From positions 248,001 through 312,000 of the forward strand of contig JAEXFD010000013.1 in NCBI GenBank assembly GCA_023400405.1: a stretch of 64,000 bases of DNA. The letters are read 5' to 3'. Of the stretch, positions 23,701-32,231 are shown in pieces; the stretch's first letter is position 1; each line of letters starts with the position of its first letter. A program made the translations under genes and the position numbers. The notes under the pieces were generated by a model, which ran no database searches, was not told the origin of the DNA, and saw only the letters and a program-made list of their open reading frames with translations. Source of the DNA: Pseudomonadota bacterium (GTDB lineage: Bacteria > Pseudomonadota > Alphaproteobacteria > Sphingomonadales > Sphingomonadaceae).

Positions 23701-25125
23701 TTACGCCGCCGTCCCGCCCACGGTGAGCCCCTCCACCAGCAGCGTCGGCTGGCCGACGCCCGCGGGCACCGACTGGCCGCCCTTGCCGCACATGCCGACG
23801 CCCTCGTCGAGCGCGAAGTCGTTGCCGATGCCGGTGACGCGGGTGAGCACCGAAGGGCCGTCGCCGATCAGCGTCGCTCCCTTGATCGGCGCGCCGAGCT
23901 TGCCGTTCTCGATGCGGTAGGCCTCGGTGCAGGAAAACACGAACTTGCCGGAGACGATATCGACCTGGCCGCCGCCGAAGCTCTTGGCATAGATGCCCTT
24001 CTTGACGCGGCTGAGCAGCTCGGCGGGATCGTCCTTGCCGCCCTTCATGAAGGTGTTGGTCATGCGCGGCATCGGCGCATGCTGGAAGCTCTCGCGCCGG
24101 CCGTTGCCGGTCGGCTCGACGCCCATCAGCCGGGCATTGAGGCGGTCCTGCATATAGCCTTTAAGGATGCCGTCTTCGATCAGGATAGTCTCGCGGGTCG
24201 GCGTGCCTTCGTCGTCGATCGACAGCGATCCGCGGCGGTCGTGGAGCGATCCGTCATCCACCACCGTGACGCCCGGCGCCGCGACGCGCTCGCCGATCCG
24301 GCCCGAAAAGGCACTGGTGCCCTTGCGGTTAAAATCGCCTTCGAGCCCATGGCCGACCGCTTCGTGGAGCAGCACGCCCGGCCAGCCCGGACCGCACAGC
24401 ACGGTCATGTCGCCTGCGGGTGCATCGACCGCGTCCAGATTGACCAGCGCCTGGGCCAGCGCCTCGTCGATCGCGCGGTTCCAGGTTTCGGGGCGGAAGA
24501 GATTGTCGTAGAGCGTGCGGCCGCCCAGTCCGAAGCTGCCGGTCTCGCGCCGTCCGTTCGCCTCGACCACGATCGAGACGTTGAGCCGCACGAGCGGACG
24601 CACGTCGGTGGCGAGGAAGCCATCGGGCCGGACGACCTCGACCACCGCCCAGGAGCCTGTGAGCCCGACCGACACTTGCGCCACGCGCGGATCGCGCGCG
24701 CGGGCGGCGGCGTCGATCGTCTGGCACAGGTTCACCTTGTCGGCGAAGGGGACGAGGTCGAGCGGGTCGGCATCGGTGTAGAGATGTCGGTTGTTGCCCT
24801 GGGGCGGCGGCGCCTTGCCCGCCTTGCCCGGCTCGATCAGCGCCATCGTCTCGGCGGCGCGGCGGATCGCGGCGGGGCTGATCTCGTTGGCATGGGCGAA
24901 GGCGGTGGTCTCGCCCGAGACCGCGCGCAGCCCGAAGCCCGACTGGGTGTCGAACGACGCGGTCTTCAGCCGCCCGTCGTCGAAGCCGAACGCCTCGGTC
25001 TTGCGGTACTGGAGATAGAGCTCGCCATCCTCCGCGCTGTGGAGCGCCTCGGCAGTGAGGCGGATCGCGCTCTCGGGATCGAGGCTGTCGCGATAGAGGA
25101 AGCGGCGCGGATCGAGTTGGGTCAT
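23701..25125 (-). CDS. tldD: Metallopeptidase TldD
   Basis: A 474-residue TldD subunit of the TldD/TldE (PmbA) zinc protease, which in E. coli matures microcin B17 and degrades unfolded peptides fed through a narrow channel. The zinc motif is HEAVGH (His254, Glu255, His259) with a third ligand expected in the downstream SGKFVFSCTEAYRIENGK region. The N-terminal half has the GFGLRAVSGETTAFAHANEIS segment typical of TldD. The start at 25125 lies right after the end of upstream non-family sequence. TldE/PmbA is not in the window. It may be read with the DUF6976-like gene 64 bases upstream. Confidence 0.94.
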   Translation of the reverse strand: MTQLDPRRFLYRDSLDPESAIRLTAEALHSAEDGELYLQYRKTEAFGFDDGRLKTASFDTQSGFGLRAVSGETTAFAHANEISPAAIRRAAETMALIEPGKAGKAPPPQGNNRHLYTDADPLDLVPFADKVNLCQTIDAAARARDPRVAQVSVGLTGSWAVVEVVRPDGFLATDVRPLVRLNVSIVVEANGRRETGSFGLGGRTLYDNLFRPETWNRAIDEALAQALVNLDAVDAPAGDMTVLCGPGWPGVLLHEAVGHGLEGDFNRKGTSAFSGRIGERVAAPGVTVVDDGSLHDRRGSLSIDDEGTPTRETILIEDGILKGYMQDRLNARLMGVEPTGNGRRESFQHAPMPRMTNTFMKGGKDDPAELLSRVKKGIYAKSFGGGQVDIVSGKFVFSCTEAYRIENGKLGAPIKGATLIGDGPSVLTRVTGIGNDFALDEGVGMCGKGGQSVPAGVGQPTLLVEGLTVGGTAA

Positions 25126-25189
25126 GCCCTGGATATAGGCATGCCGCGCGCGATGTCGAACCTCGCGCGCGGCACCCCCTGCGACCCGA

Positions 25190-26203
25190 TCAGACGATGC
25201 GGGCGTAGACGAAGGTCTGGTTGAGCAGCTGATAGGCGATCTCGCCGAACGTGATCGGCCCGGCGACGCCACCGATCGCCTTGCCCTCGAGTTCGCCGAA
25301 CAGGAAATTCAGGATGCAGTTGCACGCGAACAGCGTGTCGTCGTGCGGCACCGCGGCGAGCTTCGCGCGAAAGCTCTCCGCATAATCTCCGATCGGTGCG
25401 GCGAACCGATAATCGACCCCGGGGAATACCGGGGCATAGAGCGTCGCCTCGTCCTCCTCGACGCTGCGAAGCGAGGCATTGACGTGTGCGCCGCCAAAAT
25501 CCCCGACCAGCGGCAAGCTGCCATCGGCGCGACCTCGGCGGCGGACATAGTCTGAAAAGAGGATGCGCTCACCGCCGACGATACAATGGCGCGGCGAGAA
25601 ACTGGCCTCCTCGAAATGGATCACATCGCCATTGTCCGGTGCGAACAGATTGACGATCCCGAGCTGCGCCAACGCGCCATCCGCCAGCGTGACATGGAGG
25701 GCCACCGCGCGATCCTCGTGCATCGTTCCGGTTCGCCCGTCATACACGCAGGCGCGCGCTGCCGGATCCGCCAGGTCGACACCGGCGATCCAGCCCACCG
25801 TCGGCTTGAGAAACGCCTGGGGGTAGCTCGCCGCTTCGGTCGCGAAGCGCGTATGGCATTCGGAGCCCGCCGGGATGATGACGAGGGCAAAGCCATGATC
25901 GGGCGCTTCGCCCGAGATCCGCTCGAGCGAATCGGCCGCGAAGCTGGAGACCGAGACTTCGGCTGCCCAGGAGAAATCGGTGACGAAGACCTGGCCGTCA
26001 TCGACGATCGCGCCCCCCTGGTCGGTCATGAAATAGGGCGTGCTGCCGCCGATCCAGCGGCCCGGCGGCAAGGCGGCAAGCGCAGCAGGCCGGCCGGCAA
26101 TGGCAAGTGCTGCGCCGCCCCGGATCAGCGCCGCGGCGTCGGCGAGGGGCAGCATGCCGTTGATGCGGCTGCGATCAAAGCTGTGCGAACTGGGCGATTT
26201 CAT
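25190..26203 (-). CDS. DUF6976-like protein of unknown function
   Basis: A 337-residue protein that appears to belong to an uncharacterised family (DUF6976-like; recalled, not searched). The N-terminal LADAAALIRGGAALAIAGRPAALAALPPGRWIGGSTPYFMTDQGG is its clearest part, followed by a central SECHTRFATEAASYPQAFLKPTVGWIAG block and a C-terminal CNCILNFLFGELEGKAIGGVAGPITFGEIAYQLLNQT. Cysteines in FACNCILNF recall FIST-type sensory domains, but this is only a resemblance. No signal peptide or membrane segment. The ATG at 26203 overlaps a small upstream ORF by 29 bases, suggesting coupled translation. Confidence 0.65.
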   Translation of the reverse strand: MKSPSSHSFDRSRINGMLPLADAAALIRGGAALAIAGRPAALAALPPGRWIGGSTPYFMTDQGGAIVDDGQVFVTDFSWAAEVSVSSFAADSLERISGEAPDHGFALVIIPAGSECHTRFATEAASYPQAFLKPTVGWIAGVDLADPAARACVYDGRTGTMHEDRAVALHVTLADGALAQLGIVNLFAPDNGDVIHFEEASFSPRHCIVGGERILFSDYVRRRGRADGSLPLVGDFGGAHVNASLRSVEEDEATLYAPVFPGVDYRFAAPIGDYAESFRAKLAAVPHDDTLFACNCILNFLFGELEGKAIGGVAGPITFGEIAYQLLNQTFVYARIV

Positions 26204-26333
26204 GGGTGAGGCTCCCCTGCCATTTGGCGAAGAATTCATGGATTTCGGCGGCCTTTTCGACCGGCGCGGCGGGACTGCGCTCAAGGCGCTTGGCGAGCAT
26301 CTGCAGGCCGATATTGTCGGTGCGGATGCGCAT
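26175..26333 (-). CDS. Small ORF overlapping the DUF6976-like gene
   Basis: A possible 52-residue protein (starting MRIRTDNIGLQMLAKRLERS, ending GSLTHEIAQFAQL) that overlaps the start of the DUF6976-like gene by 29 bases in another frame. It is helical and charged, with AEIHEFFAKWQG near the middle. No ribosome site stands out; a longer ATG start at 26390 is also in frame. Its position suggests an accessory subunit or leader, but I do not recognise a family. Confidence 0.45.
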   Translation of the reverse strand: MRIRTDNIGLQMLAKRLERSPAAPVEKAAEIHEFFAKWQGSLTHEIAQFAQL

Positions 26334-26519
26334 CAGCCCGCCGCCGGCAAGGCGCTGCCAGCACGGGGCGGAGGGTGAGGGAAGGGACATTGCGATGGCT
26401 CTCGACGAACGGGCGCAACGATCCGGCGCCCGGCTGCGAACGTGCCAGCCGATGCTTATCGGGCGGTTTTCAACCGGCCCTGCAAAAACCCATAAGGGAA
26501 CACCCCGACCGGGCGAACG

Positions 26520-26753
26520 TCAGATGCTGGCGCCAGCCGGGTGATCGGGTAATTGCCCCTGATCGGCGCCGTCGGCCGGGCCGCCGATCAGCACGAAGCG
26601 CCGGTCGCAATAGCCGCAATCGACATAGCCATGCTCGTCGATCTGGAGAAACACGCGCGGATGGCCGAGCGCGGCGGGCAGGCCCGGGCCGGTGCCGTCA
26701 CAGGCGACGCGGGCAGTGGCGGTGCGGATGATCTCGGGAAGCGGCGCGGTCAT
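26520..26753 (-). CDS. CHCC zinc-finger protein (NDUFS6-like)
   Basis: A 77-residue protein with a CHCC-type zinc site: Cys in ARVACDG, His in LGHPRVFLQI, then CGYC in EHGYVDCGYCDRRFVL. This is the fold of the small NDUFS6 subunit of mitochondrial complex I, and alphaproteobacteria encode a free-standing homologue associated with complex I. The start ATG at 26753 gives the expected length. It is divergent from the ABC ATPase gene across a 66-base spacer. Confidence 0.82.
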   Translation of the reverse strand: MTAPLPEIIRTATARVACDGTGPGLPAALGHPRVFLQIDEHGYVDCGYCDRRFVLIGGPADGADQGQLPDHPAGASI

Positions 26754-26819
26754 GAGTCGCCGAATAGCAAGCGCGCAAGAGGCTCGCAATCTCTCCCCTG
26801 CCGGTGATAAGCACGCGCC

Positions 26820-27737
26820 ATGACCCAGGCTGCGATCGCGATCGACTCCCTCTGCAAGACCTATCAGGGCGGCAAGCGCGCGCTGGACGGCGTGAGCTTC
26901 GACGTGCCGCGCGGCCAGATCTTCGGGCTGCTCGGCCCCAATGGCGCGGGCAAGTCCACACTGATCAACATCCTCGCCGGGCTGGTCAACAAGACGAGCG
27001 GCGCGGTCTCGATCTGGGGCTTCGACATCGACGCCCATCCGCGCAATGCCAAGGCAAGCATCGGCATCGTCAACCAGGAGATCGTCTTCGATCCCTTCTT
27101 CACCCCGCGCGAGACACTGCAGATCCAGGCCGGCCTCTACGGCGTGCGCAAGGGCGCGTTCGACGCGATGGCGCTGCTGCGCGCAGTGCACCTCGAGGAC
27201 AAGGCCGATGCCTATTCGCGCACGCTTTCGGGCGGCATGAAGCGCCGGCTGATGGTCGCCAAGGCGATGGTCCATTCGCCGCCGGTGCTCGTGCTCGACG
27301 AACCGACCGCGGGCGTCGACGTGGAATTGCGCCAGCAGCTCTGGGCCTATGTCCGCCAGCTCAACCAACGCGGCGTGACGGTGGTGCTGACCACCCATTA
27401 TCTCGAGGAAGCCGAGGAGCTGTGCGACCGGATCGCGATCATCAACCACGGCAAGCTGGTCGCCAACAAGCCCACGCGCGAGCTGGTGGGCATGGCGCAG
27501 GAGAAGGTCGTCGAAGTCACCGTCGATCGCGTGCTGAACGGCATGCCCGACAATCACTGCTTCCAGAAGATCGAAGCCAAGGGCGAGCGCACGCTGGTGA
27601 TCACCTATCGCAAGGACCAGGCGAACGCTGGCGAAGTGCTCGGCGCGGTTCAGCAGGGCGGCTATGGCATCGTCGACGTCTCGACGCGCGAAGCGGATCT
27701 GGAAGACGTGTTCCTGAACCTCACGCGGGCGGCGTAA
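26820..27737 (+). CDS. ABC transporter ATP-binding protein (ABC-2 exporter type)
   Basis: A 305-residue ATPase of the DrrA/NodI-like class that drives ABC-2-type export permeases. Walker A is GPNGAGKST, the Q-loop NQEIVF, the signature LSGGMKRRL, Walker B VLVLDEPTAGVD, and the H-loop TTHYLEEAEE. A C-terminal extension of ~75 residues (after ELVGMAQEKVVEV) matches this class. The expected permease is not adjacent; instead a small zinc-ribbon protein follows after 6 bases. The partner must be elsewhere on the chromosome. Confidence 0.92.
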   Translation: MTQAAIAIDSLCKTYQGGKRALDGVSFDVPRGQIFGLLGPNGAGKSTLINILAGLVNKTSGAVSIWGFDIDAHPRNAKASIGIVNQEIVFDPFFTPRETLQIQAGLYGVRKGAFDAMALLRAVHLEDKADAYSRTLSGGMKRRLMVAKAMVHSPPVLVLDEPTAGVDVELRQQLWAYVRQLNQRGVTVVLTTHYLEEAEELCDRIAIINHGKLVANKPTRELVGMAQEKVVEVTVDRVLNGMPDNHCFQKIEAKGERTLVITYRKDQANAGEVLGAVQQGGYGIVDVSTREADLEDVFLNLTRAA

Positions 27738-27743
27738 GGGGGG

Positions 27744-28016
27744 ATGACGGAAATGCAGCACTGCCCGATTTGCGGCAGCGAGGTGATCGCAAATCCCCGC
27801 TATCCCCGTTATCTGTGTCGAGCCTGCGCGTCTCGGGCGGCGGCACCGGACGGGCGCCCACTGACCTTCTACAATATCGATGCCAGCGGCGGCTTCCAAG
27901 CCTTCTACGCCGATACGGACCAGCCCTATCCGAGCCATGATTGCCAGGTGGACGGCATCGCCTGCCGGGCCGACGAGGCGCGCTTCGGCGGGATCGTGAT
28001 TGAGCGCGCGGACTGA
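27744..28016 (+). CDS. Small zinc-ribbon protein of unknown function
   Basis: A 90-residue protein beginning MTEMQHCPICGSEVIANPRYPRYLCRACA in form, with a CPIC...CRAC zinc ribbon in the first 30 residues and a short C-terminal domain (FYNIDASGGFQAFYADTD ... HDCQVDGIACRADEARFGGI) holding two further cysteines. No family recognised. AAGGGGGG lies at a good distance before the ATG, and the gene starts 6 bases after the ABC ATPase stop, so the two form an operon. Confidence 0.7.
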   Translation: MTEMQHCPICGSEVIANPRYPRYLCRACASRAAAPDGRPLTFYNIDASGGFQAFYADTDQPYPSHDCQVDGIACRADEARFGGIVIERAD

Positions 28017-28068
28017 CGCCGGCCGCGGCTGCGAGCCGTAGATTATGAATCCATCGGCTATAAAAACA

Positions 28069-28974
28069 TCAACGCCGCCGATGCCTCGCGAAGAAGGCCC
28101 ACATCGCCTCGTTATCGGCGGTCCACACATGGCCGGCGCCGCGCGTGATGCGGCCCACCACTTCTGACCCCGAGCGGCAATCGGTGTAGCCCACCTCATA
28201 GAGCGTGGCGGAGAGATCGCGCTGCACCGGCCCTTGGCGGCAGCGATCGAGATCGGACCAGCGGGCGAGCGCCATCGCCATCGTATAGCGCCAATAGCCC
28301 GCGCCGCCGCCCTGGATCGGGTTGGTCGTATCGGCATCGCCGGCAAAGCCGATCACCGGCACTGGCCGGGACGGGCGGCAGCTCGCGGGATCGGGGACGC
28401 GGGGGTCGCTGGCCAGGGGGTTGCCGGCGCGCAGGCCGACCACCGGCGCGATTCCCGCGAAGCGGTCCGCGGCGACGCAGCCGAGCCACGAGGTCATCCG
28501 TCCGCCGCCCGACAGGCCGGTGGCATAGACTCGCGCCCGATCGACGCAGCGCTGTGCCGCGAGCCAATCGATCGCAGCGCCGAGATAGGCGACATCGTCG
28601 GGATCGCCGGGGCCGGGCACGCGGCCGCTCACCGTCGGCACGCCGGGGATATTCCACACGAAGCCCCGCTCATGCGGGATGCCGGCATCGGGCGCGGCGA
28701 CGAGAAAGCCATGCGCGTCCGCGGTGGTCGCCAGCTTCGATTGTTCGAGAATGGCCGCCCCGGTGCCGCCGCTGCCATGGAGCAGCATCACCAGCGGCAG
28801 CGCTCCGCGTCCGGCGCCGCGCGGAACATGGACCAGCATCGTCCGGCCGGTATCTCCGACCGAGACGCGCACGGTCGTCCCGGGCGCTCCGAGATTGCAC
28901 CCGGCCGCCGCGGCGGGCAGCGCCCAGACCAGCGCGAACATCGCTCCCAGCAAAGCCAGGCTTTGGCGCCGCAT
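28069..28974 (-). CDS. Exported LpqC / PHB-depolymerase-like esterase
   Basis: A 301-residue alpha/beta hydrolase with a signal peptide (ends near LPAAAAG, ~residue 24). The oxyanion segment is LVMLLHGSGGTG and the nucleophile elbow is GLSGGGRMTSWLGCV (Ser in GLSGG). An Asp in GFAGDADTTNP and a His in RITRGAGHVWTAD complete the triad. This pattern matches LpqC/feruloyl-esterase and polyhydroxybutyrate-depolymerase relatives, so it may release ester-linked groups from plant polymers or cleave polyesters. The start at 28974 follows GAGAAGG and avoids 16 upstream residues lacking signal-peptide character. Divergent from nadB. Confidence 0.83.
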   Translation of the reverse strand: MRRQSLALLGAMFALVWALPAAAAGCNLGAPGTTVRVSVGDTGRTMLVHVPRGAGRGALPLVMLLHGSGGTGAAILEQSKLATTADAHGFLVAAPDAGIPHERGFVWNIPGVPTVSGRVPGPGDPDDVAYLGAAIDWLAAQRCVDRARVYATGLSGGGRMTSWLGCVAADRFAGIAPVVGLRAGNPLASDPRVPDPASCRPSRPVPVIGFAGDADTTNPIQGGGAGYWRYTMAMALARWSDLDRCRQGPVQRDLSATLYEVGYTDCRSGSEVVGRITRGAGHVWTADNEAMWAFFARHRRR

Positions 28975-29049
28975 CCTTCTCTCCCGTTGCCAGCACCCCC
29001 GCCTAGCGCTTACTCCCGGCACGGACCAGCGGAGACCTTAGCGCAAGAC

Positions 29050-30639
29050 ATGGCGAACGACCCTCATTTGAGCGACATCCTCGTCATCGGATCGGGCGCG
29101 GCGGGGCTCACCGCGGCGCTCAACCTCGCCCAGCGCTTCAAGGTGACCGTGCTCGCCAAGGGCGGGTTCGCGGAAGGATCGACTGCCTGGGCACAGGGCG
29201 GCATCGCCGCGGTGCTGGAGCCCGGCGACACGTTCGAAAGCCATATCGAGGACACGATGATCGCCGGCGCGGGGCTGAACGACCGCGCCACGGTGGAAAT
29301 GGTGGTTGAGAATGCCCCGGCGGCGATCGCGCGGCTGGCCGAGCTGGGCGTGCCGTTCAACACCGAGGGCGGCGCGCTGCACCTCACGCGCGAGGGCGGG
29401 CACAGCCATCGCCGCATCGTCCATGTCGACGACGCCACCGGCCTGGCGGTGCAGACCGCGCTGCTCAAGGCGGCGCAGGCCAATCCGAACATCACGCTGG
29501 TGCCGGACATGGTGGTGATCGATCTCGCCACCAGCCGGCACGAGGAACGCTATTCAGGCGCCGGCACCGTCTGGGGCGTCTACGCCTTCAATCGCGCGAC
29601 CAACCGCGTCGAGCTGTTCACCGCGCGCGCGACCGTGCTCGCCACCGGCGGGGCGGGCCGCACCTATCTTTTCTCCACCGCGCCGCGCGGCGCGACCGGC
29701 GACGGCATCGCCATGGCGTGGCGCGCGGGCTGCCGCATCTCGAACATGGAGATGATGCAGTTCCACCCGACCTGCCTCTACAATCTCGAGGTCAAGAATT
29801 TCCTGATCACCGAGGCGGTGCGCGGCGAGGGCGGGCAGCTGAAGAACCCCAATACCGGGCATCGCTTCATGCCGGAGATCGACCCGCGCGCCGAGCTCGC
29901 GCCGCGCGACATCGTCGCCCGCGCGATCGATGCCGAGATCAAGCGCTTCGGCCTCGACTATGTCCATCTCGACATCAGCCAGATGGGCGCGGAGTTCGTC
30001 CAGCACCATTTCCCGACCATCTATCACCGGCTGCTCGACCTCGACATCGACATGACCAGGGAGCCGATCCCGGTCGTCCCCGCCCAGCATTATACCTGTG
30101 GCGGCGTGGTCGTGGATCGTGACGGGCGCACCGACCTGCCGCACCTCTATGCCGCCGGCGAAGTCAGCCAATCGGGGCTGCACGGCGCCAATCGCCTCGC
30201 CTCGAACAGCCTGCTCGAATGCTTCGTGTTCGGCGAAGCCGCGGCCAACCACATCGCCGCGCATTGGGGGGAGCTCGCGCCACCGCCGGCGATCCGGCCC
30301 TGGGACGAGAGCCGCGTCACCGATTCCGACGAGGAAGTGGTGATCAAGCAGAACTGGACCGAGATCCGCCGCTTCATGTGGAATTATGTCGGCATCGTGC
30401 GCACGACCAAGCGGCTCGAGCGCGCGGCGCACCGGATCAAGATGCTGCGCGACGAGGTCAGCGACTATTACGGCCATTTCCGCGTGACGCCGGACCTGAT
30501 CGAGCTGCGCAACCTGCTCGAAAGCGCCGACCTGATCGTCCGCTCGGCGCTCCACCGCAAGGAAAGCCGCGGGCTGCATTACACCCTGGACTATCCCGAG
30601 ACGCTGCCGGTGGCGGTCGATACGGTGCTCGTCCCCTGA
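29050..30639 (+). CDS. nadB: L-aspartate oxidase
   Basis: A 529-residue flavoenzyme that oxidises L-aspartate to iminoaspartate, the first step of bacterial NAD synthesis. It belongs to the succinate dehydrogenase/fumarate reductase flavoprotein family: FAD motif ILVIGSGAAGLTAALNL, STAWAQGGIAAVL, RIVHVDDATG, and the substrate region QFHPTCLYN ... LITEAVRGEGG with catalytic arginine, then AQHYTCGGVVVD and GLHGANRLASNSLLE. nadA and nadC are not in the window. The ATG at 29050 is the first residue before the FAD domain. It overlaps the start of the glycosyltransferase gene. Confidence 0.96.
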   Translation: MANDPHLSDILVIGSGAAGLTAALNLAQRFKVTVLAKGGFAEGSTAWAQGGIAAVLEPGDTFESHIEDTMIAGAGLNDRATVEMVVENAPAAIARLAELGVPFNTEGGALHLTREGGHSHRRIVHVDDATGLAVQTALLKAAQANPNITLVPDMVVIDLATSRHEERYSGAGTVWGVYAFNRATNRVELFTARATVLATGGAGRTYLFSTAPRGATGDGIAMAWRAGCRISNMEMMQFHPTCLYNLEVKNFLITEAVRGEGGQLKNPNTGHRFMPEIDPRAELAPRDIVARAIDAEIKRFGLDYVHLDISQMGAEFVQHHFPTIYHRLLDLDIDMTREPIPVVPAQHYTCGGVVVDRDGRTDLPHLYAAGEVSQSGLHGANRLASNSLLECFVFGEAAANHIAAHWGELAPPPAIRPWDESRVTDSDEEVVIKQNWTEIRRFMWNYVGIVRTTKRLERAAHRIKMLRDEVSDYYGHFRVTPDLIELRNLLESADLIVRSALHRKESRGLHYTLDYPETLPVAVDTVLVP

Positions 30640-32069
30640 GCAGGCGGGCGATCTTCGGGGGGGCGATCGCGCTGGCGGCGCTGCTGCGCGCGGCGGCGGC
30701 AATTCCGTTCGCAGTCAATTGGTTCGACGAGATCTGGCAATATCTCGAGCCGGCCTGGCACCTGGTCGAAGGGCCCTGGGTGCAGACCTGGGACTTTCGA
30801 TCCGGCATCCGCAGCTGGCTGATCCCCGAGCTGCTGAGCGGGCCGATGGCACTGGGCCATGCGCTGGTGCCGGACGGGACGCTGCATTTACTTGTCGTCC
30901 GGCTCACGCTGACGGCGCTGTCGCTGGTGATCGTCGGCGCGGCGACGGCGCTGGGTCTGCGCCTGTCGAAGCTCCACGGCGCGATGGCCGGACTGGTCGC
31001 CGGCACCTGGTTCGAACTGGTCTATTTCGCCCCGCGCGCCCTGTCGGAGCCGATCGGCTTTGCCGCATTGATGGGGGCCGTGTGGCTGCTCGTCGCGCGG
31101 CGCGATCCGGGGCCGCGCCAGTTCGCGCTGGCCGGGCTGCTGATGGGGCTCTGCTTCGTGGCCCGCATCCAATATGCGCCGGCGCTGTTCGTGCTGGCGG
31201 CCTTCACTGCCCGGCGGGACTGGCGCGGCGCCTGGCTGCCGCTGGTGGCGGGTGGATTGGGCGGCCTCGCCGCCGATGCCGCGGCCAATCTCGCGATGGG
31301 CGCGGTGCCGTTCCGCTGGATGATCGAGGCGGTGCGGATCAACGTGATCGAAGGCCGCGCCAATGCCTTCGGCGTGATGCCGCCCTTCTGGTATCTCGGA
31401 CGGATCGGCAGCTATTGGCTGGTCGCGGCGATTCCGATCCTGCTGCTCGCCCGGCTTGGCGCGCGACGCTATCCGGTGCTGCTGTGGATGGCGCTTGTCC
31501 ATTTGGGCTTCCATTCGCTGATCGCCCACAAGGAATATCGCTTCGTGCTGCTCAGCACCGCGCTGACCGTGATCCTGGCCGCGATCGGCACCGGCGATGC
31601 GCTGCGCCGGGTGCCGCGGCAGCGGTTGGCGCGGGCCGCGGCCGGTGCGGGGCTGGCGTGGGTGGCGGCATCGATCGTCCTCTCCTTCGGACCCTTCCGG
31701 CCCAATTGGACGATGGAAGCCGATCTCGCGGCCGCGCTCGATCGCGCCGGCCGGCCGCGCCAGACCTGCGGCCTCGCCGTCACCTACGAGCCGCGCGACA
31801 CGGTGACCGCAGCCTATGCGCTCTATCGCCGCGACACGCCGCTTTATCTCGTCCCCGCGCGCGAGACGGCGCGGTACGCGAGCGCCTATGACGTGATCGT
31901 CACGGCATCGACCAATTTCGCCACGCTGCCCAAGGGGTACCGGGTCGAATATTGCGCGGAACCCGGCAACACCGGCGCCCCCGGATGCGTCGCCAGGCGC
32001 GGCGGAGGCTGCACCGCCGGACCGGCACAATTCGAAGTGAACGCAGTGTTGCGAGCGAACGGCAACTGA
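30636..32069 (+). CDS. GT-C mannosyltransferase-like membrane protein (GT22-type), probable CTG start
   Basis: A 477-residue polytopic membrane protein with ~10 helices and a C-terminal soluble tail, resembling GT22 (ALG9/PIG-B) mannosyltransferases. The first luminal loop holds WFDEIWQYLEPAWHLVEG, in which the DE pair is the catalytic acid of GT-C enzymes, and a later loop has HSLIAHKEYRFVLLS, matching the HKEERF-type motif of eukaryotic GPI mannosyltransferases. No ATG, GTG or TTG lies between the nadB stop and the DE motif; the only reasonable start is CTG at 30636, which overlaps the nadB TGA (CTGA). It probably uses a polyprenyl-phosphate mannose donor. The product glycan is unknown. Confidence 0.8.
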   Translation: MSRRAIFGGAIALAALLRAAAAIPFAVNWFDEIWQYLEPAWHLVEGPWVQTWDFRSGIRSWLIPELLSGPMALGHALVPDGTLHLLVVRLTLTALSLVIVGAATALGLRLSKLHGAMAGLVAGTWFELVYFAPRALSEPIGFAALMGAVWLLVARRDPGPRQFALAGLLMGLCFVARIQYAPALFVLAAFTARRDWRGAWLPLVAGGLGGLAADAAANLAMGAVPFRWMIEAVRINVIEGRANAFGVMPPFWYLGRIGSYWLVAAIPILLLARLGARRYPVLLWMALVHLGFHSLIAHKEYRFVLLSTALTVILAAIGTGDALRRVPRQRLARAAAGAGLAWVAASIVLSFGPFRPNWTMEADLAAALDRAGRPRQTCGLAVTYEPRDTVTAAYALYRRDTPLYLVPARETARYASAYDVIVTASTNFATLPKGYRVEYCAEPGNTGAPGCVARRGGGCTAGPAQFEVNAVLRANGN

Positions 32070-32231
32070 TCGCCAATCTGCCCCCTTTCGTCGCGCGGCG
32101 TCCCATGATTTCGGTCCTGTTCACGATTCGTCGCTATGATGCAGTTATTCGTCGCAGTTTTTCCGCACCGGACTTTCGCGGGAAATGCATCGGCAGCATG
32201 GTGTCGCGAGCGGCAAGGGGCTGAGTAAAGC

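Noticed and set aside
26520..28346. A 608-codon minus-strand frame running through the ABC ATPase and zinc-ribbon genes
   Set aside because: Only its last 77 codons (26520-26753) are a real gene, the CHCC zinc-finger protein; the rest is antisense to well-supported genes.
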